Numbered from the stretch's first letter, positions 24,001 to 38,036 are shown. The stretch is 64,000 bases of DNA from Cinclus cinclus (GCF_963662255.1 NC_085056.1:6390216-6454215), one strand, 5' to 3'. A program made the numbers and translations. Notes: a model not told the origin generated them from the sequence alone.

Positions 24001-27000
24001 GAAGCCCCCAAGAAGCAAGAAGAAGAGATTCCTGTGAAATTACTATATGCATGTAATGGCAGACACCATTTTGTTAAAGAACCACTGTCTGGTACATGGA
24101 ATAGTTCAGTGACTGTATCACCCCTTGCTCTCTGCTTGGTACCAGGTACTTCATAAGCAGGGCTCAACTCTGCTGTATTCACACCTATCACAGTGGGACA
24201 ACCCCTTTCTGATGCCACCCAACACAGACACTGGCTGGAGAACATTGTCCAGAGACACTTACTGGAAGAAAGTCAGAGGCCTTCAGGCCAATGGGCTCAT
24301 TCCTGGCTGCAGGAATCACCGATGGCTCTGTTCTGGTCAAAGAAGTTGAAGAGGCAATCGGTGGCCTCTGGACTGGATCAGGCTGCAGGAGAAATTGGGA
24401 TAAAAGCTCTAGCAGGAACAGTCTAGGCCCCAGTCTAATGACCTTAATTTCTGACCTGCTTTCTTCTCACAGCAGGGTCCTAACACAGAAGCAGTCTCCA
24501 GTTTGCTAGCATAATTTAAGAGGCAATAAAGTGTCTCTCAGGTACACACCAAATGTAATTAAGGTTTGTAAAGAACATGGAGATGCCCCAGCAGAAGTGC
24601 CAAGTACTGTTATTGTTATCTGAAATTAGGGCAATGGGCTGTGGCTAGCCTGAAGGCTAAGGGAAAATTGTAAAGAAGCCAGTAAAATGAATACTGGCCC
24701 ATCATCTGGTTGCAGTTTTGGCAACAAAACAGCCTCTGTTTAAGCACTTGTAGAAACCTGGCACTTGGCTCTCTGGAATGCCCCAATTTTGAGATGCAAG
24801 GAGAAGCACCACTGCAAGCACAAGCAGCAAACTAAAACAACAGAGCCTGTCAGAGGCTTGGCCTTGGCTCCACTGCTAAGGCAAGACACTTGGCAGCACA
24901 AAGCCTGGAGAGCACTTTTACTGCCCTTCAGTGAAGGAATCAGCCTGAGTAGAAATCACAAATTCTCCAGCTCTGCACATCATTCACAGAGGGAGCAGGA
25001 ACAGCAACTCACAGATCACACAGTACGTACAAGTTCTTGCTTTGGCAATGAGGTCTGGACATCCACAGTTTGGCTGGGCTTCACTGCTTCCTTTGCAGCT
25101 CCAGGTTCTACCAAGAGGGAGAGAAGTGGGAAAGCAGAAACTGATTGTTACTTTCAAGAGTTGAGAGCAAAGGTTCTGTTTAGCTATACTGCAAGGAGTA
25201 ATCTGTCTTAGGCAGCTCTCCCTCTTTTGAGGGCCATTAACCCCCATCCCCACCAAGGGGTCATTGCCATACTCACCATCCTCAGGAGGGGCAGGAAAGG
25301 GCTCATTTCGAGGAGGAGTTCGGCCTACAGAAAAATATTTAAATAATAAACAAATGAAGGAGCATCCAAGGCTACAGATAAGTGGTAAGTCAACCTTGGA
25401 GCAAAGAAATCTCCAGCAACTCCAGACATGAGGGTAATCAGTGATACAGCAAGCAGAGTCATCTCCTTTGGACCTTGACACTAATGTAGAGTTTAGCTGA
25501 AAGCTTTCAAACTTCATGGATAGGATGGACAAAACTGAACCCTGTGGTTCACTGCTGCTGTCGAGGTGTGAAGTGTGAGACAAGGCACCGTCACGACAAA
25601 TGGTATTAGGAAAAATCCACCTCCTGTTATTGATTTATATAAATAAATAAAAATAATTGCTATTAATTCCTCAGAATGAGGATCTCATTTTTATCATTTG
25701 CATAAAATGACACTGCACAATGCCTCCTAAACAACAGTCTTTGCTTCAACAAAACATTTTGCCTTTCCTTCTTTAATGAAGACTGCTGATCTTATATGTA
25801 TCAAAATTCTAAGCTAATAAAACTCCCTTAACACTCTAAACAGAATAGGGAGGCAGCACATTTACAATGAAGCTCTGGATTTTTAGCCAGGCTTCAAACA
25901 GACATCACTGTACCCTAGTAAAGGTGCCACCTTTAAGCCATTTACCAACATGATCTGGGTGTCAAGTGTCCAAGCACAGAATGTTAAAGGAAAGCTTTCT
26001 AAACTCTCCAGTCACAGGTGAAGTCTCTGTTACAGTATGCCAAAGGCCAATTCTATTGAATCAGCTTAGCACCCTGTTCTCAAACCCAAACGCTACTCAA
26101 AAGCACAATAAACCATGGTACTGACAGATTGCATTCTTGGGCTGGAAAATCTCTTTGTAATCCTCCTGGTTCTGGATCTCAGCCCTTGATTCCTTCTCAT
26201 CCCGGTCATCTTCACTGCTAGGACTGTGCCTTTCACTCTCTGAGTTGTGCTTCACTCTGCTGTGGAAAAAAGAGTTGTTGTCAGGGGAAGCTATATTGCC
26301 AGAGAGCACTGAATGCCTTGGACACTTCCTTACAATCTTGAAACTCAACAAGCCAGCAGACTCCCTCACCTCTGTGGCTTGCTGCAGCTCGTTGAGGGCC
26401 TGTCATAGATGCGGCGAAGGGAGGAGCCTGTGGGGGTAGGTGGCACAAGAGGCTGGTCGTCCCTGATCAACCCGTGAGGAACAGAATCTGACTTTGGGAC
26501 TCTGCTGAGATCCACAACGAAGGAAGAGACTGTGCTTTGTGCAAAGGAAACTCCTATCTGCAGAGGCAAAAGATTGAGATAATTCACCAAGGAGTGGGGT
26601 GTAGATCAGCCCTTTTGAGAACAGGCATGATGGAGTGACCCTGAGCAACTGTGCTTGAGGACTGGTCAGTTCAGGGCTGAGGATTTTTCAACTTGAAGTT
26701 TCCAACGATTTATGAAAGGCTTGGATAAAACTTTTGCCAAGCATAGATTCCAAATACTGGTCAAACTAAGCTCCAGTTCTTTCCTCCACAAGCCAGAGAC
26801 ACAAAGTGGAGCACAAGGCACACAGTCTTTGGGCATGCTGCAGGCCCTGACACAAGTTTACAGGTCTGAAGGCCTGCAAGGAGGCAGCAGGATTTTATCT
26901 TGTGTTTCACAGCTGCCTACCCCCACCTCAGGAGCAGTGGCTTACCAGCTGGTTGTTGCTGATAGACAAGTCAGCTACTTTTCCCCAGTTCACTAAGACC

Positions 27001-30000
27001 ACATCAAAACAGCGCTCTGGCTCCCAGCCGTACACACGCAGCGAATCCTGGAAGCCACTGTACAAGCAGCAGCCATCTGGGTTGAAGAGCACACACCTGG
27101 GAGGAAGGCAGGAGGAGAATCAGGTACAGTATTCCCACCTTGCTCAGTCCTCATGCGTCTCTGACTACACTGAACACCTTCAGTTCTAACAATGAACCTT
27201 GCAATGTGGTGTTCACCTGTGCAACATCTCCAGCAGCCCACACTTCTCCTCAGTAAAGTCTCCCTCTGAGGAAACCCCCCCTTCACCCCACCTTTAGTCT
27301 CTGCTTAGCACATTTCAGTAAGGATTTAATCTACCTGACAGGAGTAGCCTCCTCTTCAATACAGCTCACAACTTGAAACTTCTCCAAGTCCCAGAACCGA
27401 ACAGTCCTGTACACACAACACAACAAAATTCATTGCTCATGACTCTAGAAATCACAGTAGGATCCAGATTTTTAACAAAACACTAACACTTAGAATGACT
27501 TTTGTTGTTGTGCACATACAGTGAACCTACACAGAAGGCTGTTCTAGCTAAGATCCATGAATCCAGACAGAGATATTTAGAGACTCTAGACACAGACAGG
27601 CATTTAGAGCTGACCCAGACCCAAGAGAGCACCCTGCCAGCTGAGCAGGGCTGCCTGTGTTCACACAGGATGTCAGCTGGATTAGAGGCTTGGGGCTACA
27701 TCTTGGTTTCTAGTGTGGCAGAAGGCACCATCAATTTTGGATGAGAAAGGAAGATCTCCATGCTCTGCCCATCACAGATGTCACGTCCTGCTGTCTAGAT
27801 GTCTGGCTCTTGCAAAGGCAGGTTTGAGTTGTGTGACATTTCTCTTTGCTAAGTTCCTATGAGGAAGGGCATCAGGAAATGGAACTGACACATATATTTC
27901 CCTTCTTTCTCCCCCCACCATGTACCTGTCAGAGCTGCCAGAAGCCAAAAGGTATTCATTGGGATGGAATTCAACAACGTTTACCGGGCCAGTGTGTCCT
28001 GTAAACTCAAACATTAACTTCCCAGCAGTCAGATCCCAGAGCTGAAAGGAGGAAAGAACAGAGACTCTTAAGAGATTCAATGTTAGAGATTTCCAATACA
28101 CTTGAGATTTCCCTGTAATGGCAAGCTTGTAACACTCCCCGCCTCAATGAAGAGACCCAAGTCTGTCAAGAAGGCAATAATCAGGGAAAAAGTACCATCC
28201 AAATAATTTAAGGCTTTGTTTTGTTTTTTTCTTTTAATTATCTGTTATTTTCCATGCAATTTGTTCTTTAAAAGTTTCTGTTTTATTTTTAGAGACTGAG
28301 ACAAAATATAGCAGTTCCATCTGTCCCCACAGACTGTATCTCAAAAGCAAACAAACAAAAATCCAAAAGCTCTGAATCCCCTAGCAATTCCTTCTTCCTG
28401 TGTTCTAGTCTCCACTTGAAAATGCAGTGAAATAACTGATCAGTTAATTTCATGTGAAACTGAAGATGAGTCCTTCATCCCCATTCCTCCAAACTCCATG
28501 TGAAACAACTGAAGTCACTACTTCAGTCAATACCTTCCTGAACTCCTTCGCTTGCTCTGCTCAGTCCTGACAGCAATTTTCAGACTGATAATCACGTGTC
28601 ATGTGTATAACACAAAAAAAGCCAGAAATTAGTCTGGGGAAGCAATGTGCTGTGGACAATTCATTCTACAAGGTTTACTGAGGCCAGCATTCAGGCATCA
28701 CAGCTTTACTACCATCAAAACACTGATTTTTCTGTGCATAGTCTCTCCCAATGCATCTGCTGGATAAGGGCATTTCAATCCATGCAGCTCCTCCACGGGT
28801 GTTGTGGGACATCAGACATGATCCCCATAAGAAAACTGTTCTCTGCAAAGCCACAGGACTCAACCAGCTGCCAGATGAACTAAGGGTGAGTGGTGGTAAT
28901 GCCTGGTAGAAAGACAATCCCAGCATTCCCATGTGCCACAAGCACATATGGAGGGTGCCACAATAAACTACCTTTACAGTGTGATCATCAGCAGCAGAGG
29001 CCACCCATTTCCCATCAGGGCTAAAGCGGAGACACCGAACTGCTTCTGTGTGACCCTGAAATGAGGAAAACAAACAGTACTCTGGCTTTTGTCTTTCAAC
29101 CCTATACAATATAATAAACCAAAAACAATTAAGTGTTTTACAGAGCTCACATCTTGCAGAACACAACACTGCACTCAAGACACTACATCCAGCCACACTA
29201 AATGTGTGTAATCTCTCTCACCTAGTCATTTATGCCATCAGTTTAACTATGGTAAATATAGATCTGGCTTCACTAATAAGAATCAGTTCTAAGTTAGATT
29301 TACATATGCTCAGAGAGAAGTGTTATGATACTTAGTGTAGTGGTTTAGTTTCTCTGGTTTCTACATGACATCAATATACAGCAAGGTCTTCAGGTAGAAA
29401 AAGATCCCAAGAACAGGACCATCTCAGTGCAGTGGTTATACCATTAACAATATAAAGAAATCCTCATGGATACTCTCCATCCCCCACTGATGCCATCCAC
29501 ACTATAGCACAGTACCCAATGATATCCCATTATATCCATTTCATATTCCCATTCAGTTTGCAGAGGCCTGCTGAGGTTTGCCAGGCCACTTCACAAATCA
29601 TGCAGATCTTATTTCCATGCTGGAAAACCAGGAAGTTCATTGTACATAATCACATTTAGTTTTGCTCACAAGTCCTCAAAAGAAAGATTTCTCCCCTCTT
29701 TGCCTGAAACCTAATGAAACCTTTTACCTTGAATGTGAAGATACAGCCTTTCCTTCTTACATCCCAGAGCTACAAGGAAGAAAAGCAAACAATTTATATG
29801 GTTAGAGCAGTATGTTGGGAGCTCAAGAGTCCTGCCAGAACAAGAGATCTGTGTCACTGAGCTAACAGATACTGCAGAATTAATGGGCTGCTGAAGCCCT
29901 GTAGGCCTTAGGGGTATTTTCTAACTCCCCAAGTGAGAATCACTCCTGGAAGGTATCTCTTACTACAGCAGCTCAGTTCTGACAGTCAAGCACCAGCCTG

Positions 30001-33000
30001 AGGAAGTTGACACAATCCACAGCAACCAGGACATCTGTGCTTGCTGACACCAGGCCCTGGCTGGCACCTTACTCAGGGCCACATTCCACACCAGAGGAGT
30101 CACATTCATGAGTTGGCTGTGAAAATACATGCACAGATTTCACAAGCACTCACAAACACACCTGCCCACACATGGAAATGATGATGTGCAGCATCCACCA
30201 CCAGCTTGACACAAAACATGCTTTGACACTCTTCAAAACAAAGACACTGCAAGTTGAGAGAAAAATCTCTAAGGGAAGCTGGATTTTACCTTAATGTTGG
30301 TGTCCAAAGAGCCAGATGCCACAAAGCTTCCAAAAGGATGGAAATGAAGGCTGCAGATATTCGCTTTGTGACCTGGTAGGGTACGAAGAACTGGGAAAAG
30401 GAGAGGCAGAGCAGAAGGAAGGAAGAAGGGAAAATATTTAATAGTTTATTCCCACCAGACACCATGTGGAAGTGTAGCCATACTGTCCCCACCATTACTT
30501 TATGGAAATATACATTATTTTGTGGAAATGCCTCTGGCTTTACCCCAGCAATGCAAAGAAACAGCAATAGAAAACCTATGATCAATGAACTTAATGACAG
30601 TCCTGTCCCTAGGTATGGATAGAACTCCAAAGATATCCATTCTGAAAATGAGGCAGCTGGCAGGCAGTGCATCTTTCCATTTGTTATACAGACAGTAAAA
30701 TGGGCTGGAGAAGGAACAGTTTTAGCCAGGAAATGAAGTGAAAGAGTCTTGACTGCCTGCAGCATTCACCTTGCAGCTATTAGACAGACCCTTTCCCAGG
30801 ACTCTGCACCCCATCCAGGCACCATTTCTCAGGTTCCAATATTCACCTTGGACTCCTTCAATTGCCCCTTGTAAGAATCATCATAAAGACAGGAAATGGA
30901 TGCTTAGGAAGCAGGAGACAAAGAAACAATCAGCGTCTCAGCAAGTCATCAAGTAACACCCCCTGTAATTCTGGAAACCAGAAAGGACCAGTAGAACTGG
31001 TACATCATATCTCGGCAAGCAGTGACAAATGCAGAACTCGACTCTAAGAAAAAGTGCTCAGATAACAACAAGGGCAATCCCTCTCCCTCACCCATCATCT
31101 GCAACAAGCCAATGATTCCCCTGGCAGAAATTAGCTCCTCAGCCAGAGCTGGGGCAGTGATTTGCACACTGGCTTATAGGTCTTCTAATAAATGCAGCCA
31201 GATCAGCTACTCCCCACCACCAGAGCCAAACTATTCCATAAATGAACTGATTCTAACTGTCTGAATGACAAAAGTGCTTTTCAGTATTGATGCTGCCTGT
31301 TGTTTGCCTCAGCCAGTGTAAGTCTATTTTCATTACACATTCCTTCTATGAACAAGCAGCAACAAATAAGAAACATTCAGTAATTTTCTGGTATTCCTGC
31401 TGGAATGCACTCAAGTGATTTATGATAGCTTTGCAAACTCATTCTAGGATTTGAAGAAAATGCAATAAACAAAACATGACTCAACAGTGGCCTTTAAAGG
31501 ATCGGAGTTTGATGAGTTAATAGCTTTTACAGTTCACTAGAAATAAGACCTTTGTCTATTTATGTGGCCATTTATGTGGCAAGAGCAGAAGGAGAAAAGC
31601 TTGAGGAAAAAAAGAAAGGTTAGAACCTAAGTACAAGAAGGCAACAAGCAGAGAATTCCTGCATTTATGCAGAACCTAATAAACTTAAAACTTCCAATAT
31701 GGTTTGGGGTCCTTTTATTAAGGCTGACAATTCTAAGTTGAGACTCTGAATACAAATTCTATATGCCTAGTTATTTATACATGCATGGAAACTCATCTGG
31801 AACATAGATTTTGACATATTCATGTCAAAATCCTAGAAACTAGTTCCTCAGATCAGTGTCCCCAATACACGTCCAGATTTCTCCTGAAGCATGAATACAC
31901 AGCTCCATAGCCTCAGCAGAAGGGCTAAAAAGAGATGCAGATGAAGATGAAAGCAATGCCAGCCTCCTGCTCCTCCTTAAATCAGCAATCTTTTGGGTCA
32001 GTATAGACATTCAACATAAGGATTCCTCAAAAAGTGTGCATGAACAGAAACAAAAACTCATGGGCACATACCTTTGGCAGCTTCCAGATCCCAAACTCGA
32101 ATGGACCCTGACCGGGACCCTGCAACTATGAGCTTCTCATTTGGGTTGACTTGTAGGCTCTCAATGGGAGTTGTGTGGCCTGTCAAGCTCTGCAAAGAAA
32201 ACCATCAGTCTCAGGCAACAGCTGCTGGCACAGCCCTGTGTGCTGGCATTGTTCTTACTCGAGGGGTAACTCTTCAGCCATGAGCTGGCAGCACCTGGCT
32301 GTGCACAGTCCTTTTTTCTCAGCAGCCAGCAGGATGGCAGAGCACTCTAAAGCCCATCACTGCACCCAGCATAGCACACCTTCCTTCCCTCATTATCCCA
32401 CTTTCTGAGGCACACTGACTAAGTTTTAAAGGATGCATCAACAGAGACAGGTAGCTAAACATTAGGTGCGGGTGCTCAGACAAGGCTGACACATTCTTAC
32501 ATCATAAAAATTATGCTGTGGTAGCACAATGGCACCACGTTTGCTCTAAATGGGTCATGTAAGTGTCATGAACCAGTTACAAAATCAAAGCAAGAGTAAA
32601 AGCAGGGCTACTTCGAAACCTTCACACAAGCACAGACCCATAGGTTGCTGCCAGCAGTGGATGTCACAGTGACAGCATGGTGTAACACTGAAGTACTGAT
32701 TTGAGGCATAAGGCAGTAATTCACATGTAGGAAGTTCCTTTCATCCTTGAGCACCCAAAAGCTTACAAATTACATCAGCATTTTGAAAAGGCCTATGTTT
32801 TAGTAAACACAAGAATATTTAAAACGAGCTCTAGAAAACAAATTCCACCATTGCAGACTTTCTGCTTGCCTAATAAGCAGTATTCTCTGCTTTAGTTCAT
32901 CTTCATATGTCTTTTTAAATAGCTACACTAGCTCTGTGCCTCCCACACACATACAGAGGCTAGGAATGCCAGTTGGAAGCTGCTTGTTCTGATGGAGCTT

Positions 33001-36000
33001 TCTTAGGAATCCATGTGCAACTGAAATCCTCTAAAAAATCCACAGTTGCAAACTGCCATTACTTAGTGAGAACCAGAGCTCACGCTTAAATAAAGTTGCA
33101 GTGTTACTTGAAAAGTTCCTTTTCTCCCTCTTTCCCAACACAAATATCCATAATCATTATAACACAAACACTAAAAATGAATTTCAGAGGACAGCCCCAA
33201 AAATCAAGATTCTTTTGATATACAAACAAGAATGGCACAAGCAGCTTCAGTCAGTCCCTGCCTCTCAGAAGCAGCAGCTCTCAGCATCTGTGGTTCCCAG
33301 GAGCCACAGCACAAGTGCAGCTCTGCTACCACAAAAAGCTACAGAGTCAGTGCTGTAATCTTCTTCTCTAGTAAGGCAATAGTCCAGTTTCAAACTGGAG
33401 ACATGCCACCATGAAGAGCCTGGAAAGACACTGCTTAACTACACTATGCAAAAAGGACAACCCTGCCAAAGGTTACACTTCATACACTTAATGAACGGAA
33501 AAATAAAGTGGACAAATTCTCCTTTTAGCCTTTTTGACCTGACTTTCCTGATTTCTTTCCCACAAGGCTCACACTGGTTAGAGCAACACCTACAATACCA
33601 CAACATTATTGTGTTGTTAATTAAACAAATGACAAGAGATGTGCTACAGTTGGTTCTACACAACACCCACTCAATGTGATGCAGGATGGATATCTGCTAA
33701 ATAGATATTTATGGTGCTCTTCAGTGATCACTGCTGGGGTAACCCTATCCTTGCTAACACACAGCCAGAGTTACTCCTCTTCAGCCTGCAGCAAACTATT
33801 GTGGCAACCTTTATGCTGACAGTTAGGGATGGTGGCAACAGGTTCGGGAATGCATCCTGCTGGACATATCTCCTGCTGTGACTGCAAACCCCAGGCTATA
33901 AAACTGGCCCTTGTAGCCTACACTATAAAACTAGCTGTTCTTGTACAAAATTCTTCCTTTAATTATTTGTAGACTGGTAATAAAGCACAATATTTATTCT
34001 CTGTGTAAGCACTGGTCCAGCTCAAGCATCCCCACAATGTCTCTAGAGCAGTGGTTTCACCACATAGGTTCTGTCCCTATTTTTAGCTAGAGTCTGGTTA
34101 CACAGCTTTGTGTTGGCAAACTCTATTCAAAAGTCCCAGAGACTCCACCTCAACAATCTTTCTCCTCATTCTCTATCCTCCAAACCTCAGAATTAATACT
34201 CCCATCCCCCAAAAGCTGAAAACAGGTCTGTTCTTACCATGATGCAGTTGGGCTTGCTAACTGACCATATGTTGACCCGACAGTCATCTCCTCCAGTGGC
34301 CAGCATCCGGCCTGAACCTTTTCCCAGGACTACTGAGGATACATTGCTGCTGTGGGCCATGATCTCTTCTGCACAAAACAAAGCAAACACTTATTATAGA
34401 TCAGTTATAAAAATTTTCATCCCATCCCTCCAAAAAAATCTTTCTCCAGAAACATTTTCCAGTTTCCACTGGACAAGGTGGAGCAGCCCACTGCTCAGAT
34501 AAGAAGTCACACTATTATCTTGCTTTGAACAGTCCTTCTTGGCTCTGCCTGTTGCACTCAAAACACTTGCTGACCAAAGTTTCTTGACTCCAGTGCTCAC
34601 ATGGCTGACAAAAAGCATCTTCTCTCACTTGCAGCAGCTCAGGAGCTTTTGAAGATTTGTTCAAGTGCAGCAATCTGATCACAGAAGGCACTTTACCTGC
34701 AATAATGCACAGCAGCCAGAGTCATCTAGTGAAAGGCCCTCTAATCCTGTTCTAGAGAGCAGCAGCACACAGTCCAACCTGAGAGGAACTGGCAGAGGAG
34801 CAGCAGCAGTTTGTTACCTTACCCAGAAAAAAGCCAGACTCAGCAGCAGGGAGAGGTGGAGCTCCCTTCCCTGAGCTTTGGCACAGTCTTTGCTACATCC
34901 CCACTAGGTAATACAGGCAAAACTGAGCACTGCAGGGCATGCAGCTGTGACCAAGGAGGGTGAATATCTACCCAAACGGGCAGAAAATAACAAAACTGAC
35001 TGATGCTAAAAGACTGTTAAAAACTGGGAGCTAAGGGGATGCTCTGACACTGCAACAACAGAACTCTATGGAAGCCTCATCAAAAAGAAACCAATTTCGG
35101 GTAAAAAGAAGCTGAATGAACATCTTGGCTTAGACATGTTGCAGTGGAATTTTAAATTCACTCAAAACTTTGGCAGGGGCTTTTGGCAGATGCATTTACC
35201 AATATCTTCATCTTACTGTTCTCTTCTTTGAAAGGTCACAGGATCTGCATGCCTAATAGTTATGAAACTGTAAGAATATTTATGAGTCTGTAAAAAGGCT
35301 AGGTAGCACCAATTCAGCTTTCATTCAGATTGTTTGGCTAGGAGGAGCAATTTGATCATTTTACATGCAACACTAATGCAAAAGGATTTTAGATGGCTGC
35401 AATAATAATTACAGGTACTTTGATCTCAAATTCTCAAGAATGTTTTTTTTGAAAGCAAAACTGCGCAACTTTCACTTGGGCTGGAGAAACACCTTCAAAT
35501 TACAAAGGTAACTGGGCCATAAATTATATGTGAAGGGCAAATCTGAAAATACAGCTGTATTGTGTTGAAAGACCAAACTTCCACATAAAAATGCTAAAAC
35601 AAAGCCTGTACAGATACACAGACTAGAAAGTAACCAAAAGTACAATTAGCATTACTAGACCAACTCACTAGTTAAAATTGCAAGGATAGATGCTAAGTGT
35701 TGCTGCTGAAATGTGTGTGTCAGCAGCTCCTCTTCTTCCTCTCTTGATTTCCTTCTTAATAATACATTTTAAGTTATACAGTCATTGTGGAAGCATCCAA
35801 CCCTCTGTTCCTAAAAGCCAGGTGATAAACTGATGCCTGCCTTGGGCAGAGAGGTTCATTTGCTCTCCCACAAGTCCCTCGAACCCACAAAGTTTTTATT
35901 TTATGAAGTTCTTGTCACTAGCTATCATCCACCAGCCCAGTAACACCGAACTCCTAATTAGCATTGCTGAAACATCCCTAACACTCAAAATGCCTTTCCC

Positions 36001-37636
36001 TCTAAAGAGGAGGCTAAGATGGAGTGGAGCCTAGGAAAAATGAAGATCAATAGCCTCTGACCACCTAGGGAGAATGGAGATGGACAGACTTCCAGCTTTT
36101 CCTGCAACTGGCATTTCAGGGATGGGAAGATAACAACAGCAAACTGGCTTTCTGCTCAAAAAGATAGAAAATACCTGAATCAGTAATCTGAGATGACTTC
36201 ATGTGTTACCAGTCAAGGACACTATTTCTGACAGCCAGTTTCCAGAGCCCTTTCACTGACTAAAGCAACTGACCACATCCTATTGCTTCTAAGCATTCCT
36301 CAACAGCCCCTATGAAATAATTCATCACTGACCAGCTAGAAACTGATAGTCAGCAACTATCTACTGCTCCTTCAGAGGAAGAATGGACATGAAACCAGCA
36401 GATTCTTACTGTCTATTGCAATGCAATTTCAAGAGGGTGGGACACACAGGCCCGGCAAAGATCATCTCATTCCTCCTGCAGCAGAGAGCTCAGTGAAACA
36501 TCTGTAACAAGTGAGCACTAATAAAAGACAACACCACAGAGGCTATGTTTGGGGCCTTCTCCCTGATGCTGAGGGGATGCCCCATCATAAGGAAGCTCTC
36601 AAGAGCAGTTTCCACTGAATGACAGAATACTCTGAGTTGGAAGGGATCCACAAGGATCATCAAGTCCTATTCCTGCTTGTCCTACACAGGACAATACCCC
36701 CTTTGCCTGAGAGCACTGTCCAAACACAGGCTTGTAACTACCTCCCTGGAGAGCCTGCTCCTGAGAAGGTGAAGAACCTTTTCCTAATATTCAACCTAAA
36801 CATCCCCTGGCACAGCTCCAGATGTTCGCTCAGGTCCTTTCACTGGTCACAGACTGCAGAGATCAGAACTGTCACTTTGACATACTCAGGAAGAAGCTGC
36901 AGCTCATGATAAGCTCTGCCCTCAGTCCCCTCTTCTCCAGGCTGAACAAGCCAAGAGACCTCAGTCATTTCTTTCACAGCTTCCCCTCTAGTCCCTTCAC
37001 CATATTCACAGCCCTTCTTTGGATGCTCTCCAAAAGCTTTGCATCCTTCTTAAACCGTGGTGCCCAAACCTACCCCCAGGACTCGAGGCTGCACCAGCAC
37101 CCAGCAGGGCAGGACCATCATCTTCCTCAGTGCACCCCAGGGCACAGCTGGCCCTGTGGGCTACCAGGGCACACTGGTGACTCATTTTCAATTTGACATC
37201 GACCAGGAACCCCACATCCCTTTTTGTGGGGTTGCTCTCCAGCCTCTCATTCCCCAGTCTCTCCCTACATCCAGGGCTGCCCCTTGACAGGTGCCCCATT
37301 CCTCGCTGCCTCGGTTGTTCTTGTACTACAGTAGAGTCATGTGGGGTTAGACAGGTACTTAGCCTAGCGCTGCAGCAGCTATCCAGAAAAAATAAAAACC
37401 GTGACCCTTTCAAAACAGCACTGACAAGACCAAGCTATTCACTGCGCCGTTATGTTTCCTAACAGGACTTCCAGGAGTTAAAAATTTCAGTCAGCAATGC
37501 AGAAAGAGGGCCGGGGCACTACATCCAGGGCAGGGATGAGGGGACTCCTATCCCTCCCCACTCCCAGCCGGGGCGGCTCCCCCGCCCGGCACTCACGCAG
37601 CTTCCATGCCGTCTTCGTGGTGACGGCCACGGCCAT
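21045..37636 (-). CDS. KATNB1: Katanin p80 WD40-repeat regulatory subunit B1
   Basis: Regulatory subunit of katanin; it targets the p60 AAA ATPase that severs microtubules at centrosomes, spindle poles and cilia. Coding exons in transcript order: 37597-37636, 34238-34368, 32072-32189, 30290-30390, 29728-29769, 28972-29055, 27926-28041, 27335-27406, 26946-27096, 26370-26557, 26126-26256, 25277-25324, 25031-25107, 24263-24382, 23390-23539, 23010-23086, 22548-22622, 21749-21865, 21045-21177. Phases agree throughout and give 656 aa; human is 655. Residues about 10-285 hold the WD40 propeller, with repeats ending in WD or related pairs (WDLEAAK, WDVRRK, WDLTAGK). Residues about 286-470 form a charged, proline-rich linker containing [10 protein letters not shown]. 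Residues about 475-656 form the con80 domain that binds p60. The ATG at 37636 gives [14 protein letters not shown], like the human start. One donor is GC. Identity is certain; single-base junction errors are possible. Confidence 0.97.
23087..23389 (-). other. KATNB1: GC-AG intron in KATNB1
   Basis: On the minus strand the exon 23390-23539 ends ...GACATCAAG and the next bases are GCAAGC. No GT is available nearby, while the acceptor at 23087 is a normal pyrimidine tract plus CAG. The junction restores the conserved protein ([14 protein letters not shown], human [14 protein letters not shown]). It is therefore a U2-type GC-AG intron with a strong AAG|GCAAG donor. Confidence 0.85.
34369..37596 (-). 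other. KATNB1: First intron of KATNB1
   Basis: A 3.2 kb intron between the 13-codon first coding exon and the second. It contains the CR1 copy at 36617-37290. Apart from that I see no exon-like or structured sequence. Confidence 0.7.
36617..37290 (-). mobile_element. CR1 LINE fragment, antisense to window, in KATNB1 intron 1
   Basis: From 36617 the plus strand carries the reverse complement of a CR1 3' region (a gagttggaagggatcc...atcatcaag motif). It continues into decayed reverse-transcriptase reading frame on the minus strand. There, near 37120-37250, the translation [16 protein letters not shown]...[12 protein letters not shown] resembles the LES..EKDLGVLVD.KL..SQQCALAA block of CR1 ORF2. 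Stops and frame shifts show that it is dead. At about 670 bases it is the longest CR1 piece in the window. It is inserted in the same orientation as KATNB1. Confidence 0.85.
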
Positions 37637-38022
37637 GGCTCAGCGCGGCGCCTCTCGGGCGGGCAGCGCCTTCCTCCTCCCGGCGAGGCTCCGCTCCGCT
37701 AGCACGTCCTACGGCCAGGCCGTGCACCGGGGCTATCCCGGCCGTCTTGCGAGCACACAAACACGGTCACGGCGAGACCCTCCTGAGAGGCGGCGCGGCG
37801 GGGGACGAGGCCTCACCGGTGATGAACATCACGGGACAAGAACGCTGGTCGGGCCGGGGGCGATCGCCTGGACGCTGGTGGCGGCGGGGCCCGGCAGTAC
37901 CGGACCGGGACCCCCAAGCCGCCACCGCCCCACAACCGGCCCTTCACAACAACCCCGCGCCGCGCCGGGCGGTTGCCCGGGCTCCGCGCGCCGCTCGGCC
38001 AATGGGAATCGAGGGCGGAGCG

Positions 38023-38036
38023 GTTGCCATGGCGAC
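38023..38036. promoter_or_regulatory. RFX X-box-like element in the KATNB1 promoter
   Basis: GTTGCCATGGCGAC matches the RFX X-box consensus GTTGCCATGGCAAC at 13 of 14 positions. It lies about 390 bases upstream of the start codon inside the CpG island. Binding is inferred from the motif alone. Confidence 0.55.
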
